DNA from: Phoronis australis
Taxonomy: Eukaryota > Phoronida > Phoronidae
Length of the DNA stretch: 64,000 bases
Direction: 5' to 3'
NCBI GenBank assembly: GCA_002633005.1
Contig: NMRA01000280.1
Coordinates: forward strand, 16,080 to 80,079
Positions 15,301 to 28,200 of the stretch are shown piece by piece. The position numbers and the translations under genes were made by a program. How positions within the stretch are numbered: position 1 is the stretch's first letter; every line of letters starts with the position of its first letter. Under the pieces are notes generated by a model. It was given only the letters and a program-made list of their open reading frames with translations. It was not told the origin of the DNA and did not search any database.

Positions 15301-18300
15301 TTCGACTACCACTGTGCCTCTCAATGACAAAGTCCATATTTTTATGTTTGCTTTGCAGTTTTTGGACGGACGATCTATTAGGGAGATGGCAGGACCTTCC
15401 CATTTTCGAAGATGTTCAACATATTCTGTGTCACCTAGTGGAAATTTTTATGATACTAATAAAACCCCTAGAAGCAAACCATTTGTGTTGTAGTTGTGGG
15501 GGCATATGAACGCTTTGTGTTGCTCTTGTCAAATCATAAATGTCAGGAGGTGCACAGTTGAGTGTTCGTATCCCTCACGTACCTGAGGGAAACGTGCCTG
15601 TGCCCTCTGAGAGGGAGTTTTTCAGGTAAGGTGAAAATTCTCCACCTTTTATTTCAACTCTGCATCTCTCTCGGCTTTACCCAGGCGTGTGAATAATGGT
15701 CATAAAATAATGTTACAGTTATGAATTAAAGACAATAGGTGGTGTACCATACTGACGAATCCAGTTTTACCATTTGAAACCCCTTAAAAATCATGAACTT
15801 CACCTACTGTAGTTTATTCGCACTTTGAGAATATGGGACAGCATTGATCAATGTTCAGACATACATGTTCTAACGTCTCCTGATGGCCGTTACCAAATGA
15901 TCACTCAGACATACAACATATACAACCTTTACCTCAACATGAATGTTTAATTTTTCAATTTTTATTACCACAATTTTACTGGGGTAAAGCCTACAAAACG
16001 CTTGAAAGCATTCTATGTGAATATCTAATCAGGTGGGCAGTTGTCTTCTTGGCCATCATGACCTAGCCTTGAAATCCAGACTGAGACTTAAAAGCTCAAA
16101 CAATCTGTCTAAAACGTTGCTTGTGTATTGGTTGAATCAATGATTTGCAACCCGTGGATTTAAGCAGCTAAGTAAAAGTATCTGCTGTAATAAATGTATT
16201 AAGGGGTGGCCTGCCATGTAAATTTTTTAAATAGTGCATTGTGTTTGTATCTAGTCAATAGTCTTGCCTGAAGTTAAAAATGAATTACTTACTGTGACTT
16301 AACGTTGACTTGGTGGATTTGAGTTTGCCACAGTTTCCTGCTCAGTATCGTATCACTCTCTGAGTGTCAATGCTGTCCTTACCTTTAATAGCGCGTTTTG
16401 GTTTTCAAAACTGCAATAATAAAAAGTTAAGAACTTCCAGGCGGGGATGGTCAATGCCCGCTTATGATGGCAACATTTACCATAATTAAAGTTTTCACAT
16501 TTCAAAGTTCGCCTTTACTGTTTTGACAGTAATTAAGATGCAGTCAACAATAGCCTAAAGATTGGATGCTTTTAAAAAGCTTACCGATTGGTGAAGTGCG
16601 AGTGGGTGCTTAAATTAGAAATGTTCAAAAGTAATCACTGGGTGTAAGTCAAACCAGAATGTTAACGGTACATTCACAGGTTTGCGAGTGGATTTCGTGT
16701 AGTAACCGTGCCGCCATGTGCTCGAACATCACCGTGTTTAAGAAGCTGTTGGATGAACCCAGAAACAACTACAACATGAGCATGATGGATTTACAGGCAC
16801 TTGTCTGTAAGATCCTGTCCACCAACATGACACAGATGTATATAGACCTTACCAGAGAGACTCTGATGGTGAAAGATGTTGTAAGGATGGTAAGCTGTTG
16901 AATTCTGTCAAATCATTCTGTACTTGTTATGTCTTTATGATATTGTTTTAATGACACTCTCTCAAATTTGTGGTACATTTTTCAAACCTTCAAAAAGCAT
17001 TGCTGAAGCAGATCAGCAAGACACAACCAATGCCGACTCATCTTGCGCATTTATTTCCTTATGCATGCACAGACTAAACCTGCTCACGGACAAACTCTTC
17101 AATTCAAGTGCTGGACTATTTTAGAGTTAACCTCTCACTGTTTCATTTTTTCTCAATGATTTATTATTATTATTAGAGAAAACAAATAGAAATTCTCGTT
17201 TTTTCACTATTCTTCCTTCACGGAATTTTATGAAATTCAGCAAGAACTTTTCCATCGAGATGACGACGAAATTTTTCCAATGTCGAACGAATTCAAAATA
17301 TTCTGCTCCCTGTGATCATTTTTAAATTTCTTAAGTCTGTCATTGCCATCTTAGTGTGTTTTCTTTTACGTCATTTGCAAGAGATGGCTGAATTTGAAGT
17401 TTTGGAACATTACCGGTTTGCACTTTGCATGCTGCTATGTGTTTACAATAAGCCAATTGGCAATGCTGAACTAGAAGGGTTGGTGGTCGCCCAGGTGGCA
17501 AGCAAATTTTCATAGCATTAAAGGATTTCAATTTTTCTGTGTGGAGTTGAAAAAAACGAATTTTATTCTCAGTGTCATGTTTTTAATTAGACATTAGCCT
17601 CATTGGTAATGTTTCACTTATATTTCTCAAAAAAAATATCTCCAAAAGGATTCCTTTTCAAATTTTTGAAAGACTGTCTGGTGCTACAGATCATGAGAAA
17701 TTTACCAAGTGTTGTTTTGTCACAATTGCACAGGGCAGGCAATGTAATTATATAAATCAAATTTAATTCTGTGACAACATTGGGGAGAAACCAGTCAATT
17801 TTCGAGCAGATTCAATCACTGCAGCACCCCCTAGTGGCCATTTTGGTCTCCGGAAAGTATACTTTTTCAGTACTTGTAGTGTGAAAAGAGTTTCTGAATG
17901 ATGTCTAGAGAAGTGATTGATTCAGATGTATGTGATGCATTCGAACTCCGCAGCACCCTCTTGTCGCCATTTTGGTCGCGGCAAGGGGCTTTTCACTACT
18001 TTTAGGGAAAAGTTTCCAAATGATGGCTAGAGTATCGATTGATGGAATTAAATGAAACGTGACACGAGTATGTGATGGCAGTGTCCAGGACTAGATAATT
18101 TTCTGACAGGTTCGACCAATGCAGCACCCCCTGGTGGGTATTTTATGTAGTTGACCAGTTGTTTCCGCGATATCTCAGATTCCTGGTCGTATTTTAATAA
18201 AACTTGGCACAAGGAAGTAGGGAATCACCGGGACGGTACATGCCACTTTTCAGTCTGCCATCAGGCCAGGAGTGTGGCTTTTTGCTATTTTTGGGGAACA

Positions 18301-21300
18301 ATTAATCATTTTTTAAATGGAGAACTGATAGACAGATTTCAGTGAAACGTAATACCGGGACATGTGATGGCAGTGCCCAGGCACAAGTTGAATTTTGGGT
18401 GAATTATATTTCAGCAACTCTTGTTTTTATTGACAGAATTTAGAAACAATTTTTGAGCAAGTGGACCTGTGCAATCAAGTGTACCTGTGCAATCAAGTGT
18501 ACCTGTGCAATCAAGTGTACATGCATAAGCCCGAGTAATGCAAAAGTTGTGAGGTGGGGTCTGCTTTTGAGTGACGAGTTACATGAGAACGATGGCTTAT
18601 CAAGGGCAAATTAACCATGAACCTTAACATGTAAGTTTTTTGCAGTAGAAACCTTGCCGGCAATCAAGTAGAATGGTCTTGATGTTACTTTTCCTTGAGA
18701 ATCTTGGAAATGTATATTACTGTTCTTTTCTATCATGTTGTGACTGTGCTAAATGAAGAGCTATCATCCTGCTATGATTCTCTTCATAGATGCTGCATAT
18801 GGGCACAATAACACATGCTGAACTAGAGACTGTCGCCAAGAATGTGAACAAGTTCATCACCTTTGTTTATGTCTACGCCTTTGACCCTAAACCAATTGAC
18901 CAGAAGTTAGGCCTCAATCTTCCTCCTGAAGAAACAATATTCATCTCTGAATCATTTAATAAGGAATTCACACAAGTCGTGGTGAATGGTTTTGCCAATC
19001 TGTAAGTAATCACTCTTGTCAAAGTCCATTCAAATAGAATCAGATAGGGTCGAATAATTAATACAATATGAAAAACGTCTCGTGAGAAGCTTGTCAGCGT
19101 GGTGGTGTTTTTGGTTATGAAATTATACAAGGAAGTAGCAACACTAGATATTGTCTAATATGGGTATCCCATAGAATGAACCCTGCAATTTTTAGGTAAC
19201 CTCCTCTAGTGCCGCTGATTCTTTTTTTGCTTCAACTTCAAGGGGTAATTGGTTATTATTTTTGGTGTAATTGCCCAAAAATCTGCATGATAACTAGGGA
19301 CCTCTATCTTTATTAGAGCTGCCATCAAAAACGATTGCTTTCTCTTTAATCTGTCAAACTGGTTGTGAGAGCTTTACGAAACATTGGCCACACATTTTAG
19401 ATGGTAGTTTTGCCTCCTTGCATTTTTGGCACTGACCAAATGGACCTGATTGATGCTTGTGAAGTGCTGCTAAATATGGGTTTATTAAAGAGTCAATTTT
19501 CAGGTGATTCATGCTTGCTTTGTGTTCAGTGCTGCTTTTAATTTCCCATGCTTCTTAACTATTTTGAAATAAATCAGCAGAGATTTTAACGTAATTTGTG
19601 ATTTGATTATTAGACTAAAAATGCTCCTACTACTTGGAACTGGTATGAAAAACCACTAGTGACGAAATAGCTATAATATTCTTTTTTATGAAACTAAAGA
19701 ACGCCCAAGGTAGATGTGTCAACGTGGGTGCATCTCAACACTGTATTGTTGTTGCTATGAACTCAGGTCATCTACAATATTATGCTATGTCTGCAGTTGC
19801 TGTAGCTTAGTGTTTTCTGTTGGTGTTTAAATATATGGTGATCTTAATGGTAACGACTTCTCAGACTCTGTGTAGTCTGAGAGCTCTCAGCTGTATAACC
19901 TTAAAAAAGTAGCCAGTGGATGCCCACTGCAACAGAAAACCACGGTAATGGTCAAGGTATAACGTGCCTGAATTTTGAGGACCTGAGTTTTTTCCACTGA
20001 ATAATGGTCGTCAAACTGGATCTCAAAATATGAGTACGTTACATCCGACTGTTGCCAAAAGACACACTTGTTTTGACCATGAGCATCATTTGATGACTGC
20101 TGGATATTGTTTCAAGACCTTTGTTTGTTGTAGGCACTCCGGGGACCTTAAAGCATGGCTGAAAAGCGTGGGAAAGTGTCAAGTGATGAGGATGTTTGTG
20201 AGCAAGGTGCATGGCTCATTGCGATATGCCATTTTCATGATGAAGAAGTTACTAGGTACATGTAATGTCAGTTGTAACTTCATTGAAATTAACCTCAAAA
20301 ATATTTTAAAATGAGTACCTTTTATACTTACCGTTTTAATGGTATATCATGCACACGGTGGGTGTTTGTCAATATTCAGCATTGCTCTTGTTATCATTTT
20401 TGTGAGTTGGCTTCTGCCTCTCTATCTGCCAGACAGTGTGAAGAATCACCATGAAGGATGACAGATGTGATCCTGTTGAGAGCATATAGCTATCTGGCAT
20501 TAATTTTTGGACAGATATACTTTCTTGGCAGTTCTAGTTTTGTTTGAGTCTGCCTCAATGTCAAATTACGTTCATGAAATTTGGTTTTCTAATGAGGGAA
20601 ATGTGACAGATTTAGTGATTTAAATAGATCTAACATAACTTCCAAGTGAGCATCACTTACATCACTATCACCATTTGCGATGCAAAAGTGGCTACATACC
20701 AACGCTCTGCATTCATCGAGTTGTTATGATTCTAAGATGGTGTTTTAACACATCCTTCAGAGTTCACCTCCATAGATGATGCAATAGGTACTTTGAAGGA
20801 GAAGTTACCACAGACTAAGAAACTCTTGGACATGATGGATTATAGCCTGACACCAGCAGTGGTTGGTACTATAGAGCTGGCCCTGAGGAACCCTTTGCAG
20901 GTAGGAGGTTCATGCTGATGGGGACATTGCAGGGTCAACTATGTAAGCATGTGTTCAAAGATCCTAAACAGCTAATATCCACGTTTCTAAAGTGCACACC
21001 GTGTTGTCTTTGCTTTGGTATTATAATTAGAAATTTGACACGTCTGCTGCACGCCAACAGTGGACGAAATACTGTTTTCCTGTTGTGGGCCATCTGATCA
21101 TTCAAGCTTCTATGACAGTGAATTATCGTGCACGCGGCATCGTCCACTTGTGCACTGAGCCATCACGACAGGGAATTCAGCCAAAAGTTTGCAAGTTAAG
21201 TAATTAAAAATCTATTAGTTGAACATTTTTTGTTAATAATTTGTCGGAAATTCAAATCTGACTTGAGATCTTTCGATTTCAGGACAAATAGTATTTTAGA

Positions 21301-24300
21301 AATAAGATGGAATCCGTCGAATTGTAATCACTGTGTATGCTCTTGCTTGATAGCTTGGCTGAGGTTTATGTCTCCTCTAACATTTTTGGTTTCTCAAATA
21401 CATAGGCTTACTTGAAATATGCATGCTGAGAAGAACTTGTGAAATCTGAGCAACTTTCTCTCCGACACAGCATGGCAGACTAATGAAGTTTATTTTCTAT
21501 TATTTTTTCATAAAATTATAATTAATGCTTTTCCGCTTGTGCAAATTCTGTGCCATAGCTGACACCAGACAAAATTTTGAAAATTTTTAGGCATTCACAA
21601 CAATGATAGATGCCTTTAAAAAAGAAAAAAAGCTCAATTTTACGAATTACTTTTGCCAAAATTGGTGAGATTTTACCGTACTTCCAAAAATCAACACATA
21701 TCAAAACAGATGACATCAGGACATTGATTTGTACAGCCGATCACCAATGTCGTATGGTCTCATATTGTAAACTTCATCCACGCGTGTATACTTCATGTTT
21801 TGACAGACACTCGCTCGCACAAAATATCAATGGCTTTATGAGTAGTCTTCATGGCAGCTAAATTCTATCTCACATTGCCTTGTTAGGCATTCTTTCATGG
21901 AACCCAATTCTATTCGTCCATGTACTTGCATTAAAAGACAAAAGTAATCAGGCAAAATACCCATTTCCCGTCGTGACGACTAGTTCTGTTAACACCAAAG
22001 ATGACTGGGTGGCAAAATTCTGATCAGAAAATTTCCTTAAGCTTCCTTGTCTAACATTCCTGTTCTAATACCCCCTTCATCCTTGTTCATAATTAACGAC
22101 TACCTCTGGCGACGAACGACTACCTCTGGCGATGAACGACTACCTCTGGCGATGAACGACTACCTCTGGCCTCTGGCGATGAACGACTACCTCTGGCGAT
22201 GAACGACTACCTCTGGCGATGAACGACTACCTCTGGCGATGACCGACTGCCTATGGCGATGAACGACTACCTCTGGCGATGAACGACTACCGCTGGCAAT
22301 GAACGACTATCTCTGCCGGTGAACGACTACCTCTGCCGATGAATTTGGCATCCGCCCTGACGCTATGATAGGGAATTCTAGTTATCATTTGGTCTAAATA
22401 TGTTTGACTTGTAGAACTGTTTATTGTAGATGCACAACATGTTGGACAAAGTTCTGAAAGTTCTATTGGATGATCCCAAGAAACTTTGCACCGACTCATC
22501 ATTTTTGGAGGGCTACGATTCCATCAGTGTTCGGACAAAGATGAAGGACTTCCTTGATCTATTTTGCCGCAAACTTGATTATGATGCCCTCTGGAAGGAG
22601 CTTGGTCTGGACAGACTGGTGGACGAGGTCAAGACGTGGGTATGTGACCAATTCAAATCTAATCTTTCACAGTTTTCAAAAAGTTAAGCGGTCCCCTGTC
22701 AACATTTCAACATTTCATGTCAAAATAATTTGGCAACAGACACTCCTTTGCACAAAATTTGTTGAACACACAAAATTTGTTGAACACACAAAATTTGTTG
22801 AGCACACAAAATTTGTTGAACACACAAAATTTGTTGACCCCACAACAATGTTCACAATTAATAATTTTCATCCAGGAATTCAAAAATAGGCCATCTAAAA
22901 TGGACTCCTATAGTTTGTTAAGCCGTCCACGACCAATGACGCATGACAGCATTTTGACCTCATGTCAAACTGCTGTAATAGTGTATAATTTCATAAATTT
23001 ATCTTATCTATTAAACCGATTTATTCTGGGCAGGGAAGTGAGTTTAAACTTACTTTAGGTGTTTGTACAAGTGCTGAACTACCCATCCAAATACAGCTAG
23101 GGTGTCCAAAATTGAGGTTGAAGAGCTGTTTCTCCCTCTAAAGAGAATGTCTGGAATTAAAATGATCGTCCCTTGTATTTGCAGTGCGGTATGCAGTGCA
23201 CAGTGGGTGCATATCTACATTGTGCATTTGTCTTGTTGATTATTGTCACAAATTGTATACTCCAAATTATTCAATTAAATTGTCTTCTAATTGATAAATA
23301 AATGAAATTCATTGTGCTATGCCCACTCTCAACACGAGTTTACTCAGAATTTGTTTAGGTTCATAACACAATATAGATATTCATTAGTGAGAATCCTGTT
23401 TGCAAGTATCATACAGTGGACGTGCTGTGGCAACAGCACTTATGTCACACCAAGATCACGACTAGCGTAGTCACAAGCAGATGGATTAAAACGAGGCCAA
23501 GTTGCATAGACTCAATTGTAGCGCTGTGCCTGAGGGAACTGTGGCAATTCTGAAAAAAATGCTTGGTACCAACATGACTGCATAGTGACAAAGTTGTTGA
23601 ATGCAACAGAATGATACGCATGCTGTACTTTCTAATATAACATGAGAAGTTAATGAATCAGTAACACTGCATTGAAAATCCCCAATTTCTAACTGCAACG
23701 GCTCCATTTCCTTGCCGTTTTTTTGGTCGTAACCTACTAGACCTGGTCCAGCGCCGGGCGGCAGCATAAGCATCACAATGAACCGCATCGCAAGGGACAC
23801 CTGTCAGGCGTCTGAGGTACTAAAAATTTGGCGACCTCAAGTCCAAATGGCAAATTGGGATTTTACTCAACTCACCAATTGCAATTTGGGCGTTTTTTTA
23901 ACACCGGATGCTGAGTTTTGTAACTTGAATGAATATGTTTAGCTTTTGATTTTAATTTTAAAGAGAACAGTGATCAACAAAGATTGACAATTATAGGCTC
24001 TCTGGTCATAGCCAGTGTGCCCAGCTATAATTTATATAACTTGGCAATTTGAGGTACCTTACACTCAATATTAGCTAGTTCAATTAAACGGTTAACTCTT
24101 TCTTAAGATTATTTATGGGGTTACGATTTATACTCTCAAACGTTTACTTGTCAGCGATGATGTTATTCAGTTTCTCTTTGTACTCGTTCTTATTCATTAT
24201 GACATACGCAATTGTCTTATCGGACTTCCTAATAACAATGTCATCATTGTCCCTAAGTTGCTTGGCAGCAATACAAAGTTCTTTTCTTAATATTGTGAAA

Positions 24301-25234
24301 TTTCTTGAATTGGATTTGTTCTTTGTTCCTTTTGCCTTTAGCTGGTCTTTAATATTTGTATTAACATTGACAAAGCCACCTCTCTCAAGGTTTTCAATAT
24401 CTTGGTAAAGTTTTTCAAGTTCAACACGTTTTTTGTACAAATCAAATCGGGGTTTAAGGTGTACATTCATTCCCAGTGACAAAAAATTATGTTCACCTTC
24501 TGTAAGTTGATGATCAGACAAATTCATGTATGTTTTCCGCTCTTGCGGTGTAACTATAGCTCCTTTATATAAATTCTCTAGATTTTTCATGATCGTGTTT
24601 GTAGACTTAATCTGCTCTTTATCAACATAGGAGTGGATACGTTGCAAAATTTCATGCATCAAGTGACCTTTTTGCGTTTCAATTCTCTCCAATTCATGCT
24701 TGACTGTTTTGATTTGACTAGTCAAACTGCTAATGTTAGATTCCGCATGATGTAATTGTCTTGTAACAAGTTGTTTCCTATACTCAAGAGTGAAGGCTTC
24801 TTCTCGGGTTGCACGGTCACGGAGCTAAATATCTGTGTATTTGGGTAGCAGACATTCTTTTATACATGTTTCATTGAAAAGTAAGCTGTTCTTGGCTTTA
24901 ATTAGTTTGTACAACAAACTTTCGTAGTGTCTACACAGGTGTTTAATGTAATTGTTCTTGTTTCATGTATCTTACAAGATAGCGTTTATGATTTTTAAAT
25001 TTATTTGCCTTTGATGATTGATGTATAGTCGAAGTACCGCTACTGTTTTATTATGAAATGTTTTGTACAAAGTTGTATTATATATTTACTCATATGTATG
25101 TGTTTGTGATGACACTTACACTGGGCGATCTACTATATCAACTACCATCCGATGAAAGGCACTTGTGTAGACACTACGAAAGTTCGTTGTACAAACTAAT
25201 TAAAGCCAGGAACAGCTTACTTTTCAATGAAACA

Positions 25235-25282
<48 letters not shown>

Positions 25283-28200
25283 TGTATACACACATAGCAC
25301 TGCAGGATCATATTAATGTTGCATTATTTCAGTTTGTGGTACCCAGTTCAGAGTACAGTGTGCGCTTTGATCCTGGCAAGTTTGTAAATGACACAAAGGA
25401 GTTCGTTAAAATGTTTGGTCCAGCTTTTGGGAAGACTGGATGGCAATGGACCTCCAACGCTTTGCCTAGATGGATGCGTGGAACGCACTGGTCAAAGCCC
25501 ATTACCGATATGCTGCGCCGAACTTCAGTTTGGAATCTGTACTCGCAGCCATATAATATGAGGTGTGTAGAGTCGAGACTCAAGTTTTATTCAGGCTAAT
25601 TATGTGTCCACACACTCATATATTGATCCATATGTTACTGTATCTATTAATGAAACTATTTGCAAGGTTATAATGAGATTTAGCAGATTTTTTTCTTGGA
25701 CCTATCTGATTGTGACTGTCGCTATGCCCCCTAGTGATGATTTTAGTTTTGTACGTTTGCCTGTGCACGGTGTCTTCAGAGTTCCTGTCTGGATTTTCAT
25801 TCATGAAATTTGACAGATAGGATTCTATTAAGAAGACGGCATTGCCAATCTATTTCAGATTCAATGTATTTTATGTCTCTTTGTGACGATTTTTTGTTAT
25901 TTTTTAGTCTGTTCTCTGGTATTCAGCTCTCTGTCTACCAAACCACTCATTGTGAAAAGTAACAGATGACTGTTCCTGATGATGAGACCATAACTGGTGT
26001 TGATTTTCAGAGGTGTCCGACTAATGTGTCACCTCTTAGTGACAATTTCGTGTTTTTTTTTTACATCTGATGCTGAATATTCTTAACGCTTTGTTGGAGT
26101 TATGTGAAATTCGTTAATTTTGTGAAAATTCTTTTTCTCGGCATACATAAAAATAGTGAACTGCAAGGACTGAAAGTACTCACAAAATGTTTACAGATCA
26201 AGGTCTTTTGACTAAATCTCAACCCAGTCGGAAAGTGGAGTGATTTGAGAGCACTTTTATAACAATAAGTGATCCATATCAACAGCTGTTTTTTTGCTCA
26301 AACTCTGTGCATGATAGTCTTAAACTCCTGTATACATAATGTACTATGATCGTTGTTGGTACTTGAAACTGGCTCTTCATTCTTAAGCTTTGACTTGGTC
26401 ACAGTGAAAAGCATTCATTATACTTTTACATGTTACCCGTGTGAGAATTTGACACTTTTGACACGCTCTAAAAACGTGGAGTGTTGGAACGCCCTAAAAG
26501 CGTGTCAAACATGTAAAACGTGGCGTGTCAAACGTGGCGTGTCAAACGTGACGTGTCAAACGTGTAAAATATAGCGTGTCAAACGTGTCAAGAACGTGTT
26601 TGACACGGTCAGCGTGTCAAACGCGTAAATTAGAGCAAACGTGGCACTTTTGATACGCTAGCGTGTCGAACGTGGCGCTTTTTACACGCTAGCGTGTAGA
26701 ACGTGGCGCTTTTGCCACGCTAGCGTGTCGAACGTGGCGCTTCTGCCACGCTAGCCTGTAATCTGTGTCATTGCCATGGTAGCGACCCCACATTTAGCGT
26801 GAGGCCGTGTACAAGCCATATTGTTCTTGGTTATAGCAGCTCACCATCCACCATGGAAATCCATACTGAAAGCAAATGTATAAAGGGATTTCTTCTTTAA
26901 GTCACTGTTTATTGTAACATGTAAATAATCCAAAATGTGATCTTGAATGATAAAGAATCTTTAAAAGGATAATGTATTTATCCAATTCTTACCACATACA
27001 GTTGTCACTAAATTTCATTACGTCTAGAATAACATTAACACATAAATAAGAAAGTGGTTCAACATACAAGATCGAAATACTTAAGCTGCTAATATAGGTT
27101 AGCTTTTGAGTCATGCCAGTTGCTTGAAGACAGTTTATGAAGTAAATAACATACGCACTTTGTAACATTTTTGAATTACCAAGAGTGATTCAACATTTGT
27201 CATAACATCGAGTTTATGTTGATTTTGCAGCCCAAACCTCTGCACACAATGTCTTGCCCTAATTCAAGCGGACACTAAATGTGAGTTGATCCCATAACCA
27301 CAGTTATGAATTGATATACTACTGAAGTTGAGAGGCGTTCCAACTTCATATATTACCTGCATAGTCAACAGTTTCTACTGACTCTTGTTTTCTGTTACAA
27401 TCAAACTTACCTGTTAAAAGAAAAACCATTTGCAAGAAAAGTTTATCAAGCCACTGTCAACCAGAGTACATACATACCAAACTTCTGTTAGAGCTGCACC
27501 TGTGACACTCGACAACCATACTTCATAAGTGCTCTCCTGACACAACTGCACTCTCTGATAGCTAAACCAACTCTAACTCAGTATTTGGATATTTAAAAAG
27601 GCAGTGAAATATTTTGTTGCAAATTCTCTGATGTAATTATGGGAACATGTTTAGTCATTCAAATTGGGCGATTACCTCCCAGTGGTCTTTTCAGAACTGC
27701 CAAGCCTATTTAAATTGAATCTTTATTGAAGAGTTCTAGCGTTTGACACGCTAGCGTGTCACATTTTATACGTTTGATACGCTAGCGTGTCAAATTTTAC
27801 GCCGTTTGACACGCTAGCGTGTAAAATTGTACACGTTTGACACGCTGGCGTGTAATGTTTTTACACGTTTAACACGTTAGAGTGGCAAGTTTGACACGTA
27901 TTACACGTTTGATAGGTTTGACATGCTCAAAAGCGTGTCAAACGTGTAAAATTCTCACCCGGGTAACTGATTGCTTCTCTTTGGCCAGCTTGATTCAAGA
28001 AAACGTAAAGAAGTTCCTTGTGTACCTTCGTCTTGCTATACCCAACACATTGACAAACGAACAGAACCTTGCATTTCTCAATGTGCAAGATATCATCACA
28101 TTGGTTAATGAATTACTGAAGGGACTTGGAGGTGAGTACATGTGGCAACACATCAGGTTTGTGTGGAAATTGGAGTTTACAAGTTTGTTGACATCAGAAT

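Noticed and set aside
22094-22341. Possible CRISPR-like array
   Set aside because: Units are contiguous 20-bp repeats without unique spacers in a eukaryotic intron, so this is a minisatellite.
22554-22889. 111-codon ORF with repeated V-E-H-T-K-F
   Set aside because: It is a shifted frame of exon 8 running into an 18-bp tandem repeat; the repeat explains the open frame.
24115-24408. 97-codon hydrophobic plus-strand ORF
   Set aside because: It is antisense to the Penelope-like ORF; its hydrophobicity comes from the reversed Lys/Glu-rich codons.
26353-26574. ORF over the GTGTCAAACGTG array
   Set aside because: The frame is created by the tandem palindromic repeats at the end of the inverted-repeat element.
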